Part shown: piece by piece, positions 1 through 19,696 of the stretch
Position numbering within the stretch: position 1 is the stretch's first letter
How the letters are laid out: each line of letters opens with the position of its first letter
From: Brachionus koreanus
Lineage: Eukaryota > Rotifera > Eurotatoria > Ploima > Brachionidae
Length of the DNA stretch: 64,000 nt
Reading direction: 5' to 3'
Assembly: GCA_016987375.1 (NCBI GenBank)
Contig: PJRA01000444.1
Span: 703,416 to 767,415, forward strand
Notes under the pieces: generated by a model
What the model was told of the DNA's origin: nothing
What the model saw: only the letters and a program-made list of their open reading frames with translations
Databases searched by the model: none
Made by a program: the position numbers and the translations under genes

Positions 1-2588
1 TGAATCAGTTAATTTATGAAAAAGATTTATTTTCTTATGAATACTAATAAAAAACTGTGAAATATCTTTGTACATTATTTTAAAAATTTATTTGGGATTA
101 AATAAAACTTATTTTTTATGTGTATTTTCATTATTTTTAGTTTAGATTCTAAGAAAAAATCTTTTTGCGCTTTTTTTTGTAGAAATTTAGTCTCCTTGAT
201 TTTAATTTTCCAGAATAATTATATACTAATAATTATATTACAGAATAATAATTATATTACTATTTCTTTCATATAATAATTGAGCAATTTTAACAATGAA
301 CCGAAAAAACTAAAAAGATACCTCGGAAAGGTAGAGAATCAAGGTAAAAAATTTTTAAAAAATAAATTTTAATTGGGATAACGTTGTAATCCGACAAACC
401 AAGAATTTTAATTATTTATTTTTTTCCAAGCACTAGATGAATAAAACAAAATAAAATACTTAATTTTTTTTTTGAGTAAAATTTTTATTTCGTAATTAAA
501 AATGACGTCTTTTAAAATTAATTTTTGAAACAGAAAAAACTTGACAGTATACTTCATTTAGAGAAATTTTGATTTATTTTTTTATTAGGGTCTAAAATTA
601 TTCAATGCTAGTCACCAAAGAGGTTCTAATAATTCAATAAAACAATCGCTTTTTGGCTGTTTTAATTATTTTTCTTGTTTGTGTATATGCAATTATTGAT
701 TGTGTAAATTTATAAGATGGTTCAACATCAACATGTTAAAGTTAAAGCTAAGTTTCTAAAACAAATAGGAATTTATTTTCTAAATATTTAAGTCTGGCAC
801 AATAAATAAGTAAGATTAAGCAAACACTTAAAATTAAAAGAGAACATTTTTAAAAAATAATTTCTGCGTCTTAGTCTATATGATTGGAATTTTTGAAAAA
901 GAACTAACCTTTGCTATAGATTTCAGATTCTCAATATTTGAATTATAGCTTGAAGAATTTTCAATTTTTGCCCTACTCGCAATAAAAAGAAGATACTGTT
1001 TTGTTAACCCATTTTTTATTTAACCTTTCTAAAATTTTAATTCTGAATAATATGAAAGGCTTTTGTTTGCTAAATTTCTATTAAAAATCATAAAAAAAAC
1101 TTGTAATATGATATGCATAGAGGATGTGATTGCTTTTTCAATCAAAATTTTTAATTAACACATATATGGTTTTAAAATATGTTGATAGTTTAAGTTTTAT
1201 ATTGATAAGTCATAACCGTTTATTCAGACATTTTCATGTTAGAAAATCATTCATATTTAATTTTTAATTTAATTGAGAATAGAGGAAGAAAACAATTAGA
1301 AAAAAAGGATTAATTTTCAAAATAGATTCTTCTATTAATGCGTAGGTTTTTTTTCTTTTTAGGTTGATGGTTTTTTCAGTATTAAAACTGATGTATAAAT
1401 TTTTTCAATTATAAAATATTCCTTTTTTTCAAATTAAATTTATTTAGAAAAATAAATATTATAGAATTTTAGTTTTAGTTTAAATAATAAGATTATTATA
1501 TGATTGGAATTCTTTCCTGTCTACTAAGTTTCGTTTAGTGTTCTCATGTCTCGAGCAAAAATAATTAATTTTCCAATCGATTAAATATTTTATTTCATGC
1601 ATTTAATTTAAGTTTTTCCAAATTTAAATTCTTTTAGTTTGTATATTAAAAGATTTTCGACAATCCTAAATCTCATTTAATTTTTAAATTAAAAGTTTGC
1701 TTGTTTTTCATCACTTTTTAAATAATTAAAGTGAATTTTTTTAAATAAAAGGTAAAATTTTAAAGGCTAAAACGAATGAAAGTGACTTGGATCAAGTTGA
1801 AAAAATTTACTTAGTAAACTTTCGACCCTTTTTTTAAAGCCTTATTTATTTTGTTGCTATTCTAAAAAATTAAAAACATCATTGAAAATAATTGTCTAAT
1901 ATTATTGAGTACAACTGTTTATTTGTTCAGTTAAAAAATATTTATTATTTCAATAATTTATTTTTTTTAGAGGTATTTAAAATAAATAATGCTCCGATGT
2001 CCTTGTGTAATTCTGAATGTCAAGCAAAAATTAAGAAATTTTTTTTTTTAAATTTGATTAGGATTTGTGAACAAAAAAAAAAGAAAATGTAATTTTTCTA
2101 ATTAAGATTATTTGGGTAATTTGAATAAAAATATGTCCAGACTAAAATAAACTATATAATCTATTTTATGTTTGCTATTGATTAGCTTTTTAGTCATTCA
2201 ATTTGTTCTTAATTTAATTGGAATTTATGAGCTGATTTGCCGACATTAAATTCAGTATACCTGTTCATCATGCGTAAACTCTAAAAGAGTATACTATATT
2301 TGTCTAGTTTATCTGCACATGCGCATGCAATTAAATTCTTAATAAATCTAATATCTTGTATATGTAAAGTGTTCCATTTTTAGCTATGTAAAAAATAAAA
2401 ATTGAAAAGCATATTGTAATATTAATATTTTTTTTATTAAAATTAAATTAAGAAAAAAATATTTAAATAATTTATCTATAAATACAATGATATACAAAAC
2501 GTTAGCGAAATAGACTTAGATGGTTGGATGGGGAACGAAAAAAAGCGAACGCCTACAAGCAAAGCTACTATTACTATTTTAAATGCTT
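1..2588. other. Gene-free AT-rich region
   Basis: About 2.6 kb of AT-rich sequence upstream of the RASA1 gene. Only short open frames dominated by Asn, Lys, Phe and Ile occur, and none resembles a known protein. I see no RNA gene or mobile element. The promoter of the RASA1 gene presumably lies near its right end. Confidence 0.6.
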
Positions 2589-2592
2589 TTTT

Positions 2593-2594
<2 letters not shown>

Positions 2595-2634
<40 letters not shown>
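2595..2634. repeat. (CT)n microsatellite in RASA1 5' region
   Basis: An almost pure CT dinucleotide run of about 30 bp (2601-2631) sits in a longer pyrimidine tract, some 230 bp before the RASA1 start codon. CT/GA tracts can bind GAGA-type factors or keep promoters open, but nothing here shows such a role. A shorter CT run lies near 9448 after the same gene. Confidence 0.85.
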
Positions 2635-2859
2635 CTCTTTTTTTTCTCTATCTTGCTCGTTCTTTCTTAATATTTTCTTTCAATTTTTAGCTCGCTCTCT
2701 ATTATTCTAAAAATTTTAATCAATCAAAAATTTTAATTTTAAAAATTTATTCGAAATTTTAGTGTTTTTGTTTTGATGTATTTTTTTATATTGCTTTTTT
2801 CGAATGTTTGTTTAAAAAAAAATTTTTCAAATTTTTATTATTAATTAAAAAAAAACAAA

Positions 2860-5800
2860 ATGAATTTTAATTCGAATCAAAATGATCAAATAAATCAATC
2901 TGAATCAATTTTGCCCTCGTCGCCTTCGACTAATTGTCTCTCATCATACACAAACGCGGACTTGCTTTATCACTTAAAGCAAAAACAGCAGCAACATTTG
3001 ACCATAGTTCCCATAGACAAGGAGGCACCAAGTATAGACAAATGGTACCACGGTCGTTTGGACCGACAACGGGCCGAGCTGCTCCTTCGCGATCACAACA
3101 AATCAGGAAGCTTTTTAGTAAGAGAAAGTGAGAAAACATACGGTTCGTATGTTCTCAGTTACTTATCACTAACTTCTGTCATTCACCATTTCAAGTAAGA
3201 ATCATTAAATATTTTTTAAACATGTTTATTAATTACATATTTTGAAGAATCACTGCCGTCCTCGGCGACTATTACATTGGTGGTCGCCAATTCGACAAAA
3301 TCGACACTTTAATAAGCTATTACATGCACTATTCAGAGCTTCTTAAGGGCGAAAAGCTTGTCGAGCCTGTACCTCCAAGCCGAGTATGTCATCTGGAGAG
3401 ATTTTGCGTGAGCGTCAAAGCCTTTAGTCGTCCGAACAGATTAGATTTTGATCTAATAAAAAATTTTGACATGATGAATGAAGAGGATGATATTTTGTAC
3501 ATAGAAAAGATAGGCGAACTTTTTAGAGTCTATGCTGAAATTGGAGACGGAGAATGGATGTGGGCTCAAGCATGTAAAAATAACGAATACGGCTTGCTTA
3601 AAGCCGATTGTGTCAGATATGTGGTAAGTTTAAATAAATGACCGATTTGTTTTGTCGCCTACTTAAACCTCTTACACACACACGTTTTAAATAAGTGTTC
3701 AAATATTTACCATTTCAAAACCAACTAGAATAAATTATGTGTCAAAATAGTTTACCTTTTTCTTTTTCTTACCTTTAAATTTTAATTTTTTAGCTAAAAA
3801 AAATTATAAATAATAAAAAAACATTTTTTTTTCTTTTTTTTTAAATGATTTTTTGTCTTCTTACCGGATAATTTTTTCTTACACAAGGATGATGAAAAAA
3901 TACATGAATTTGAGCCTTGGTTTTATTCGAATATAGCAAAAGAAGAAATTGTTCCAATTCTTACTAATGGTATGCTGTTTGTTTATTTAGCAATAATCTA
4001 ATTTAGCATTCTAGACGACAGTCTCGAAGGCGTTAGATAAAATTTACTCGCTAGAATGCCAAAATAGACTTATTTAGAAATCTACTTTAGAATACATTTT
4101 TTATTTTTAACTGTTTATTTTTTTTTTGATTTATTTATTCAGCGGGCAAATACAGTTATTTAGTTCGACCAAGCGAACAGTCACCTGGAGATTTCACTCT
4201 ATTTTTCCTAGCTGACAAGTCAGTGCACCGTTTTCGGATAACTGGATGCCAAACGGGCTCAATCAAGCACTTTCACATCGGAGGACGAGACTATACAAGC
4301 ATTAGTGCCATAGTTCAGCGATACATGAACGAGGACATCACCGAAGGCTTTCGTTTGAGCAAAGTGGCACATCGACGTGCCGAAAACTATCCTCAGGATT
4401 TTTCGGTCATCAGGGACACGACCAATCAAAAATCAACACTTAGAATGAGTCTATGCAGAGACATTTGTTTTACGAACAATATAGACATGGTCAAAAAACA
4501 CAATTCGTTCGTGTATGAAGAAAATATGCGCGCCAAAAACCAAGAGTCTTACTCGAACGGTCTTAGTATGAGCCTGAACGAGTCATCGCTCAAATCGGCC
4601 GTTTCCATAGCCAATCCGAGCCAAAACTCGAACAAATTATTCAGTTTTCGTCTGAATCGTTCTAAAATGAACGAAAAAAATCAAATTAAATCTCAAGCAT
4701 CTATAAACGAGCCTAATTTGGAGATAAAAAATTCAATCATGTCTAAATCGTTGTCATCTCCGCTAACATTCAGCAATTTAAACAAGAATGAATTTTATCC
4801 AGACACAATATTGAAGGCCTTTTCGTCTTCATCTTCTTCTTTTAATAAATCAAACGAGCCTAGTCAATCGAACAGTTCAAACAGCTCAAATCAGGCAAAT
4901 TTAGACAATTTTACTCGAAAAAAAAAAATAATCCTTAAAGGATACCTTAATAAGTACAGTAAGTTTTTTTTTCTATTTATTTGATTTTTTTTGCTTTTTT
5001 TTTTCAGCATCAACCTACGCTTTTAGTTTTTTTTTTTGCTAAGTATTATTTTTCTCATTAAAAATACTGACTTGAAATCTAAATTAAGAATTTTATAAAG
5101 TTTTTTGTTTTCTCAATGTAAGACGTGGTTCGAACACAATTAATTATTTTTTTCTTTCTAAATTTAAATCATAACCTTCGTACCTAAAAATTTAATAGAG
5201 ACCCATTTTTTTTTGCTAAACAAACAAAAAAATCCATTAACAAATTTTGTATTTTAGTCGAAAAATCAAAAAAGTGGAAACCGTACTGGTTCTCGTTGAA
5301 TCAAACTGACCAACAATTGTTTTTTTTCTCGGATGAAAAAGTAATTACAATACATTATTTTTATTTTTTTAAATGAAAATAATTTTTTTCATATTTAGAA
5401 AATAAAAGAAAAAGGACTGATTGATTTGAGCTATGGATTCTATTACCCTTTAGACGACTCTTTTTTTAATAGGTAACTATTTTTTTAAGAGAATAGCCAC
5501 GTTTAAAATTTATGGTTATTTAGAAAAAAATTAAAATTTATAAGCATAGATAGTTAAATATAAAAATAGTAAAACCCTAAGTTCTTGAATTTTTCTGATT
5601 TTCAAATTAAATTAAAGTGATACAAAAGTAAAAAAGTATAAAGTAAAAAATTGCTTTTAATCTATTAGATATAGAAAAAAAATTTCCTTCTGACAAGAAT
5701 GAAAATGTTTTTTTTGATGAACAAACAATTAATGAGCAAATTATTAAAATTTTTTTAATTTTTAGAATAAATCACCTTGAATCCTGCCTCATTTTAGCAC

Positions 5801-7377
5801 TAGTAGACAAAAGTTAATAATAACAATGATATTAATAAAATAAAGCAAAATTATTTTTTCTATAAAATGTCGGAAATATTTGCTTTTGTACTATTTATTT
5901 ACTATCATTAATTATGTTGGTAAAAAAAACGATTAATCTTCAATTAAAATCTAATTTCCTCTCTCAAGCATATCTTTTTTATTACGTATTTTCAAAAATT
6001 GGTTTAGCAAAATACCAATTTTTAATCTATCATCTTTCAAATTTTTTAAATCGGTCTTTGTTGAAGTAAAGAAAAGACAAAAATATGAATTAAAGAAATC
6101 TTAAAGTTTTTAGTAGATCAATTAAACCAAAATAATTTAAAATTTTGTATCATTTACTTTGTAATGTGTTGCATTAACAGCACAAAAAGTTTAAATAAAA
6201 AAAAACTAACAAGACTAGAAGAAACGAAAAGTAGTTAAAATTAAACAATTTTGTTGTAAAATTTGCTCAATTTAATTCAAGAATAAAAATATAATAACTT
6301 TATATTTTAATAGAAATAAAAGAAAATTATTAAATTAATTATATAGGTCACTATTTTCAATAAAAAAAATTTAAATTGTTCAACTAATTAATTAACAGAT
6401 ATTAAAATACATGAATATATTCCAGCTGGAAAATGATTAAAAATTTTTTCTCTTTTATCCATAATTTCAAGAAATTTTTAGTTAAAAAAAATTCCAAGCA
6501 GATATGAATGAAATTTCATATGTATGTAGAATTGATTTAACTTTTTTTTTAAATTAATAAAAAATCAAAATTGATCAACATTGTGTAATGTCCTTTGATA
6601 TATTATTTTAATAAATAATAAAATATTTTATTTTAATTTTTATTAGGTTTTTTTATTTTTAAATAAAAATGTAAATAAAGATTAAAATACCATTGTATTC
6701 CAAACTGATAAGTTACATCTTTTCAAATTAAATAAATTCGTAATAATTTTGAATAAATATTTTTTTATTTTTAGAAAAAAAAAATAGAAAAATGATATTA
6801 ATTTGTGAGAAAAACTAATCTATTTAGACAGAGTTCTACTTTTTTGAATTAAATTATTTAGCAATATTTGTTAAAAAATAAAAAGAAATTTATTAAATAA
6901 AATAAAAACAAAATTCTATTAGATTTTAAATAATTTTTATTTTTTAGATCGTACTGTTTCCAAATTGTTATTCATTCGCTTGGCAGTGGACAAAGCATGA
7001 ACGGTACAAGTATGAGTGGAGCCATGGTACATTATTTGTGCGCCGAGAACCTAAAGTCATTTAAAGAATGGACTGAGCACATTCGTCCATTGTGCAATCC
7101 CATACAATACAATCCATTTGTTTGCCGACCGTTTATGTCCAATTCATCTTCGTCTCTTTCACTCAGCTCGTCTAGTTCGTCCTCGTCGCCTCTCAACACA
7201 TCACTAATCAAGACTGAGCAAAATTATCGCATTCTTCGCACTCTAAATGTCGACATACACGAGGCGCGTAACGTATGCTTTTCGTCCAAGTTTAAGTCAA
7301 GTCCGACCGAGTCGAGTAACGGCCAAATTCTCAACACTATTATAAATAACAATATAAATAATTATAATAGTAATAAT

Positions 7378-7416
<39 letters not shown>

Positions 7417-9246
7417 CTAATAATGAATTGTCACGGCGGCTCACTTCCCAAATATCACAAAGACAACATGTATTATTGTTTGTTAATGTTTAACAGCGAA
7501 GCTATAGTCGCTTCGACTCGGCCCAATTGTTGCCAAAATCCGAGTCAAACAACGGCCGGCGACGAAGAATCAATGTGCAAGTATTCAATATGGGACGATT
7601 CGTTTTTTTTTGATAATTTACCTCTAGATGTCAAAGAGCTTAAAATTTGTCTTCTTGTAATAGCCAAGCCGAGCAATTTTTCCTCATCGTTTGTACATAA
7701 TTTAAAAAAATTAAACAACTCGAACAAGATGCTCGATCCGATGTTGCTGGGCAGTGTAAACATTCGTTTAGAGGACTTGATGAACAAAGGTCAATGCGAA
7801 TCGTGGTACACGGTCGAACCGGCTGTGAACACCAAGACCGACTATGAGCTTAGTCAATGTTCGATTAGAATTAAAATTCGCTTTTGTGAAGAAAAAATCT
7901 ACTTGAACAAAAATTACTACAAAAAATTAAGCTCATATTTGCTAGACGAAAACGAGCACAAGAATATAAGTGTGTTGTACGAGCAGATCATACCGTCTAG
8001 CGAGCGATCTCATTTTGTGCAAGCACTACTAAGACTGTTTATAGTTAAAAATAAGCTTATTGACATGCTCAAGTCATTTTTGCAAACGGACATCGATCGA
8101 TGTTCCGATTTGTCGACATTGTTTAGGCCGGCTACGTGCTCTACATCGCTTATGGACCAATACATGCGGGTTAGATGCGACGATTTTTTGCACAAAGTAG
8201 TCGAAGAGCCGCTAGTGCGAATATTTGCTCAAAATGGCCATGGATGCAAATCGTTCGAGCTCGATCCAACCAAATGTCCGGACCCACAACAACGCGAACA
8301 AAATTTATTCAATTTTCAAGTGGCCCTAAAAGACTTGATCAATTCTATTTGCAATCAAAACTCGGTCGATTTATTTCCCAACGAGCTTAAGCACATATTC
8401 TATTTAATTAAACACAATGTTCATCTAAAATGGATTGAACAAGACAATATGGCATCAGACGATAAACTAATTAAAGTCTATTGTGTGTCGGCATTTGTTT
8501 TTTTGCGTTTATTGTGTCCAGCATTGCTCAATCCGAAAAATTTTGGTCTCAAATTTTTTTCCAATCGTCACTTATACAGAGCCAAAAATACTGATTTTAA
8601 CTATTATGACATAGCTAATCAATTTTCGGTATTTTCGCCCACGTTCATGTTCACTCTGAGTCCGAGTCCGAGCAGTCTAATTGCCAATTCGAGCTCGAGT
8701 CTTTCCTTGTTCAATCAAAGCTCGCATCAAGTAAATTGTTTCAATGTAAGCTCGTTGCTAGCCGGCTCAAATTCGTCATCGAGTTCGGCCGGTGTACAAA
8801 GCGTTTCTTTCTACGAAAGACACATAAAACTTTTGGCCAAAGTGCTGCAAACACTAGCCAATATGACTGAGTGCAAAGAGCCGTTCATGATGCCATTGTC
8901 CGACTTTTTGAGTTCGAACAAGCCTAATATAATCAAGTTTATTGAGGATATTTCGAATGTGACCGAGTTCGAGGTGGACTACATGGAGTTGAGCGACATG
9001 GACGAGGACGCGGACGACTCGAGCGAGCCCGAGAGCATCGGCAGACGCTTCGAAATAAAAACTCAGTTCGAGAACGCTTCTTGTAAATACTTGGCCATTT
9101 TGAATCGTCTTCTTTATTCATTTATACCTCAAATGAAAAGCTATGTTCAAAATCTAGATACTCGAAAGGACGAAGCTAGCGAAGACGCTATTCTGGCCAA
9201 TAGTATCGAACGCCTAATAAACATACTAAATGATATAAATAAATGA
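2860..9246 (+). CDS. RASA1: Ras GTPase-activating protein 1 (p120RasGAP), 7 exons
   Basis: This protein switches off Ras by stimulating GTP hydrolysis after docking on phosphotyrosine receptors. Exons are 2860-3194, 3248-3623, 3888-3969, 4143-4958, 5258-5340, 5399-5472 and 6948-9246; phases close to give 1354 aa, against 1047 in human. Domains in order: SH2 (about 62-150, WYHGRL and FLVRES), SH3 (about 175-235), SH2 (about 250-350, YLVRPS), a Ser-rich linker, PH (from about 528, across four exons), C2 (about 680-810) and RasGAP (about 890-1290). The arginine finger is in TLFRPATCSTSLMDQYM (about residue 982), and the structural motif is FLRLLCPALLNP (about 1106). Extra length comes from a poly-Asn/Ser stretch before C2 and a Ser-rich insert inside the GAP domain. 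The SH2-SH3-SH2-PH-C2-GAP order is unique to RASA1. The start codon is the first ATG; no better one lies upstream. Confidence 0.95.
7330..7425 (+). repeat. (AAT)n repeat coding a poly-Asn tract in RASA1
   Basis: Imperfect then perfect AAT/AAC triplets run inside RASA1 exon 7 and keep the frame, giving a tract of mostly asparagine. It lies in the loop-rich stretch at the start of the C2 domain, just after a Ser-rich segment. Such triplet runs expand by replication slippage and are tolerated in disordered loops. Confidence 0.9.
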
Positions 9247-11577
9247 TTTATTTGATTTTGAGAGCAAAAATATCATACGGTTTTATGTATATTGGTATTT
9301 TATTCATACGTCCATAGTTTTATTATTATTCCGTAAACGTATTTTTAGAGATTTTATAGGCAAAAAGTCTAGATTCCTTGAAATTTTAAAAATTAGTTTT
9401 TTTTTCTTTTAATTTAAAAATTTTAATTTTTTTTTCTTTTCATCATCTCTCTCTCTCTCTCTTTTTTTTTTGTTAGAATTTCACCGCGGCAAATATCTCA
9501 TTTTAAATTTTAACCATACTGATAATTTTTTTCATTTCTTTATTGGCCAAGACTTCGGATAAGGTGCTACAGAGAGTGTATGTATTTATATTTATTATTT
9601 TACCGAACTTGAAAAAAAATATATTAAAATTTAAATTGGTTTTCGTTTCTTTTTTTTTTGTGATGAGAATTTTTTTTTCAATTTTTTTTGTAAGCAATTA
9701 ATTTAACAAAAAAAAATTTTATCTTTTTTATTTTAATAATAATAAATTTTAATTTTTTCTTTTCTATGTAATAATAATGATAATTAATTTAAGAGAAAAT
9801 ATTTTAATAAAATTCTATAGCAAAAATTTTAAATTTAAACAAAAAATAAAATAAAAAATTAAAACCAAATTTTTTTATCAACAAACATTACTCTTGTCGT
9901 TTTTTTGTTTTTTTTTTGTTAATTTACTCCTTGAATTATATTATGCGCACATTTGTTTTTTCTAGACAAAATTAATGATATTTATTTAGCTGGTTTTGTA
10001 GGCGTCTTTTTTTTGATTTGTTTAAATTGAGTGAGTATAGCTAAGACTGTAATTGCAAATTTCAATTATATGATATCAAGCTCAAGCGAAATTATTTTTC
10101 GTAGGTGTTTTGATTGAGATTTAAATAATTTTAGTATAAACTTGATCTAAACGTTTTTACTAAATTTATTTCTAAAAATTTTTTAAGAAGAAGCTTTTTT
10201 AGCTTAAAATGATAAAACCTTTAAAAAATATGTATCAAATTAAATTTTCTATTTTTGCCTCGATGTATTTATAAATAGATTATTTATCTTAACTCAATTG
10301 ACTAAAGAATAAGATAAGTGATATTTTTATTTTATTCATGTTGCAAAATAAATAGCTACTTTTACTAGAATAAATAGATAAATTTTAAATTTAGTAACAT
10401 TTTGATAAAGTTTAGCAAAATATTATATAATTGCTAAGCAAACATGAGCAAAATAAAACAAAACAAAATAATTTAATCTTGAATTATTAAAATTTGAAAA
10501 AAAATTAGCGTAAATATTAATCAATTACCGAAATTCTTCTAGACTAATTCATCTGCATTTTAATAAACCTTATTCCCTTGTTCGATATTTGCAGCCTAAT
10601 AAGCCAAAATACAGCTTTGGCGAATGCATTTAAATAGCATTTCGCCATGTTTAAATACTTCAAAAGAAAATTATTTATTGAAAATAAATTACATGACTTT
10701 TTGGTAAAATTGAAAATTTTTGTCTTTATATTTCTATGAATTTTAAAAGATAAATTAATTCAAATTTACAAATTAAACTATAAAATATTGCTTAATGTAA
10801 ACCATTTAAAATGTTACTTTTTCTGTTTATAGATGTTTATTGATGACACTCATTTGCAAATAAGCAAATAATTGTTTTATTACTTCAAAGCCCTCAGTAA
10901 AAGAATATTCTTGAAGTAGCTTCAAGACCTGAAGATCGTTTACAAACAGTTTAAATTTAGCAATCCAAAATATGAACGCATAAATTTTCAAATCAAATGG
11001 AAAAAAATCAACTTATTTTATGAATTAGTGTAAAATATTTTAGCTGAATTGATACCTTTAAATAAAATATAAATGAAAACTTTACTTTTCTTTATCTTTA
11101 AGACTAAAAAATATTGTATTTCATTTCTTCTCGTTAAAGAAAGAAATATCTTGTATGTAAAAATTGCTGAGTAAAATTAACAAAACTACAAGTCAGAGAA
11201 CAGACCTTGCTAAATTTAACATCATTATCGTTTATCAAAAGAAATTTGCCTTAGATAAATTTTTAACAAAATAAAATTAAGACTGAAACTAGAATAAAGT
11301 AGTCCAAGACAAGCTCCAATACATTTCAAAAATAATTCAATACTAAAAGAAATAAATCTCTTAAATTATCAAAAAATAAAATTTGATTTTTAATTAATAT
11401 TTGTTAATTTTTAAATAATTGTTAATTTTTTATAACACTTTCTACATTTATTTCAAAAAAAAAATCATCATTAATAAAAATAAAAAATAATTAAACCTAA
11501 AAATATTTTAATTAAACATTTCCTAAAATTCGAAACAAAAAAATAAAGTTATAATGATAGTCTGAATTTGATTTTAA
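9247..11577. other. Convergent intergenic region, RASA1 / ABCC
   Basis: This is 2.3 kb between the 3' ends of two convergent genes. It holds a short CT microsatellite near 9448, many T and A runs, and AT-rich sequence without a recognisable gene. The short open frame at 9503-9697 on the minus strand is low complexity and is not called. Confidence 0.6.
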
Positions 11578-17548
<5,971 letters not shown>

Positions 17549-17560
17549 TATTTCTGTGCT

Positions 17561-19690
17561 AAAATATCAACATACATAAAAATAATACAAACGGTATAAT
17601 TTGAAATCTATGTGTAAATTAGAAAAAAATTAAATATTTCTGGCATAATTCGATTTTAAAGCGATATACTAGATTGACTATATCGCTCTTGTTATTTTCT
17701 CTTATTTAATACTAGAGTAAAGGAATTGCTTACGAATCATTTCTATAATTATGCTGAATTTTTAGAATCTCTACTTTTGTTTCAAAAGCATGGTAACAAT
17801 TTAACGACTAGCGTTAGAAAATATAAGCTTCATTTATTTGGCGCCTTGAAAATCGATTTGTTTATTATTTTCATTTCTCTTATTTACATTAAACACAAAT
17901 GAAAAATAAAAAATATTTCTAACAAGCAAATGTTTTATGTCTGTATAATTTTCTAGAGTAAAAAATATTTTACTAAATTTATCCAGCTTTTATACCTGAA
18001 ATTTTTTGAAAAGTGTCGATGTCATTTAAAAATTGAATAATTTAAACTTACTATTAGAAAAAAATAGGTAAATATATCAGCAAAAAATATGCTTTGTCAT
18101 TTATTAATTGATTAGAAATTGCTTAATATTTTGAAAAAAAAATTTAATATTAGTAAGCTACGTTTGTAAAAATTCGTAAAATTTAAAAAAAAAATCATTT
18201 ATATTTATTATTTAATGCCTTCTAAAATAATCTATGAATTTTAAGAATTAAAATATTTGAAAATTATGTAATTTTTTAATTAGCTCTGAAAATTTATGTG
18301 ATTTGATCATCTTTATTATTTAAAAAATAAATTAGTGTTTTTAAAAGAATAAACTTTCAATAAAAAAGTTTTTAGTTATTTAGTGATGTGTCATATTCCT
18401 ATTTTCTAAATTTGAAATAAAAAAGTTTATTATTTTTTAAATTTAATTTAATTTAAAATTTTTATTTGATTATTTGAGAAATTCAAATTCTAAAATTTAA
18501 TTTATCAAAATATTATTTACTTAATTATATCGAAAAATAATAATACCCTTGCTCCGCTGGTCTTCGGCTTTTGCTTATTTTATTACTATGATTAGGCTCC
18601 TTTAAAAATTTTGAATGATTCTAATTTTATTTTAATTTTTTAAATTACCTCAAGTCATTTTTGAAACATTTTAGAGAATTTTTTATTGAAAAAATTTGAT
18701 AATCTGTATTAAAAAAATTTTATTATTAAAAATTTTAAAAAATTAAATTATCAATTAAAATGTTAAGTGTATAGTGAATTAGTTAAGTAATAGAGCCTTG
18801 AGATTTAAACAATATAATTAAAAATCTTTAGATTTTTAAACACTAAATTTAGCAATTATTTTCTAAATGAAATTTTAATGTCTCATTTAAGGTATTTTTA
18901 TTTTAAAATAATAATCAGTATAAACTAAAAAAATTTAAAAATTCATAGATATAAATTAAATGTCTTCGTCAAATTAATTCAATTAGGTTTAAATAATATT
19001 TCAAATATTAACTTGATGAAAATGTAAATAATTTGTCTTAAACAAGATAATTCTAATAAATGAATAACTAATTAAAATTAAAAGTGAGAAAAAATTATTT
19101 AAATTAAAAATTTTCAAAGAAAAATCATAGACTTTCTATTAAATGTAGAATTAGAAACAAGTCAAAATTATTTTTTTCAATTAGAGGGAATTTTTTTCCA
19201 AAACGTGCCAGTTAATATAAAAATTTAAATCAATTTTAAAAAGGATTTAATTTAAATAACTAAAGACTAAAGAATTATAAATAAATCGTTCTTATTTAAA
19301 ATTAGTAGTATTAACATATAATTTTGTCCAAATCAAAATTTCCAAAAAATTGGTTAAAAAAAATTATAACACGTCTTTTTTATTTCATTTTTTCTTTTGT
19401 ACAAAATAAAAGATAACTTATTTAATTTTAAATTTACATTTAATGAAATTTACATTTTTATTTTGAAAATCAAAACCTATACGTACTACCACAATTATCA
19501 ACAAATTTTTATTATATCTTACTTGAGCCTATTAATTTTTATTCATTCAAGCATGACACAACTTATAGCCGGCCCAATTTTCACTGAGCAATCTTTAAAA
19601 TATCAACAAAATTTATTTGCTAAAAACTTACAAAATTTTGTGCTTTAAAAAATTTATGTCCCATTTTCAATAAATTTATAAAGTCTAGAT
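17561..19690. other. Gene-free AT-rich region
   Basis: About 2.1 kb between the divergent ABCC and KY-like genes, so both promoters should be here or in unseen leader exons. No RNA gene, repeat family or protein signature was recognised. A frame at 19397-19648 on the plus strand is hydrophobic and AT-driven and is not called. Confidence 0.55.
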
Positions 19691-19696
19691 TTGACT

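Noticed and set aside
2528..2710. 60-codon frame upstream of RASA1
   Set aside because: It is produced by the CT microsatellite (Ser-Leu repeats). At most it could act as an upstream ORF; there is no sign of a protein.
19397..19648. 83-codon frame before the KY-like gene, considered as a 5' exon
   Set aside because: It ends in a stop before the KY start, has no donor that joins in frame, and is hydrophobic low-complexity sequence.
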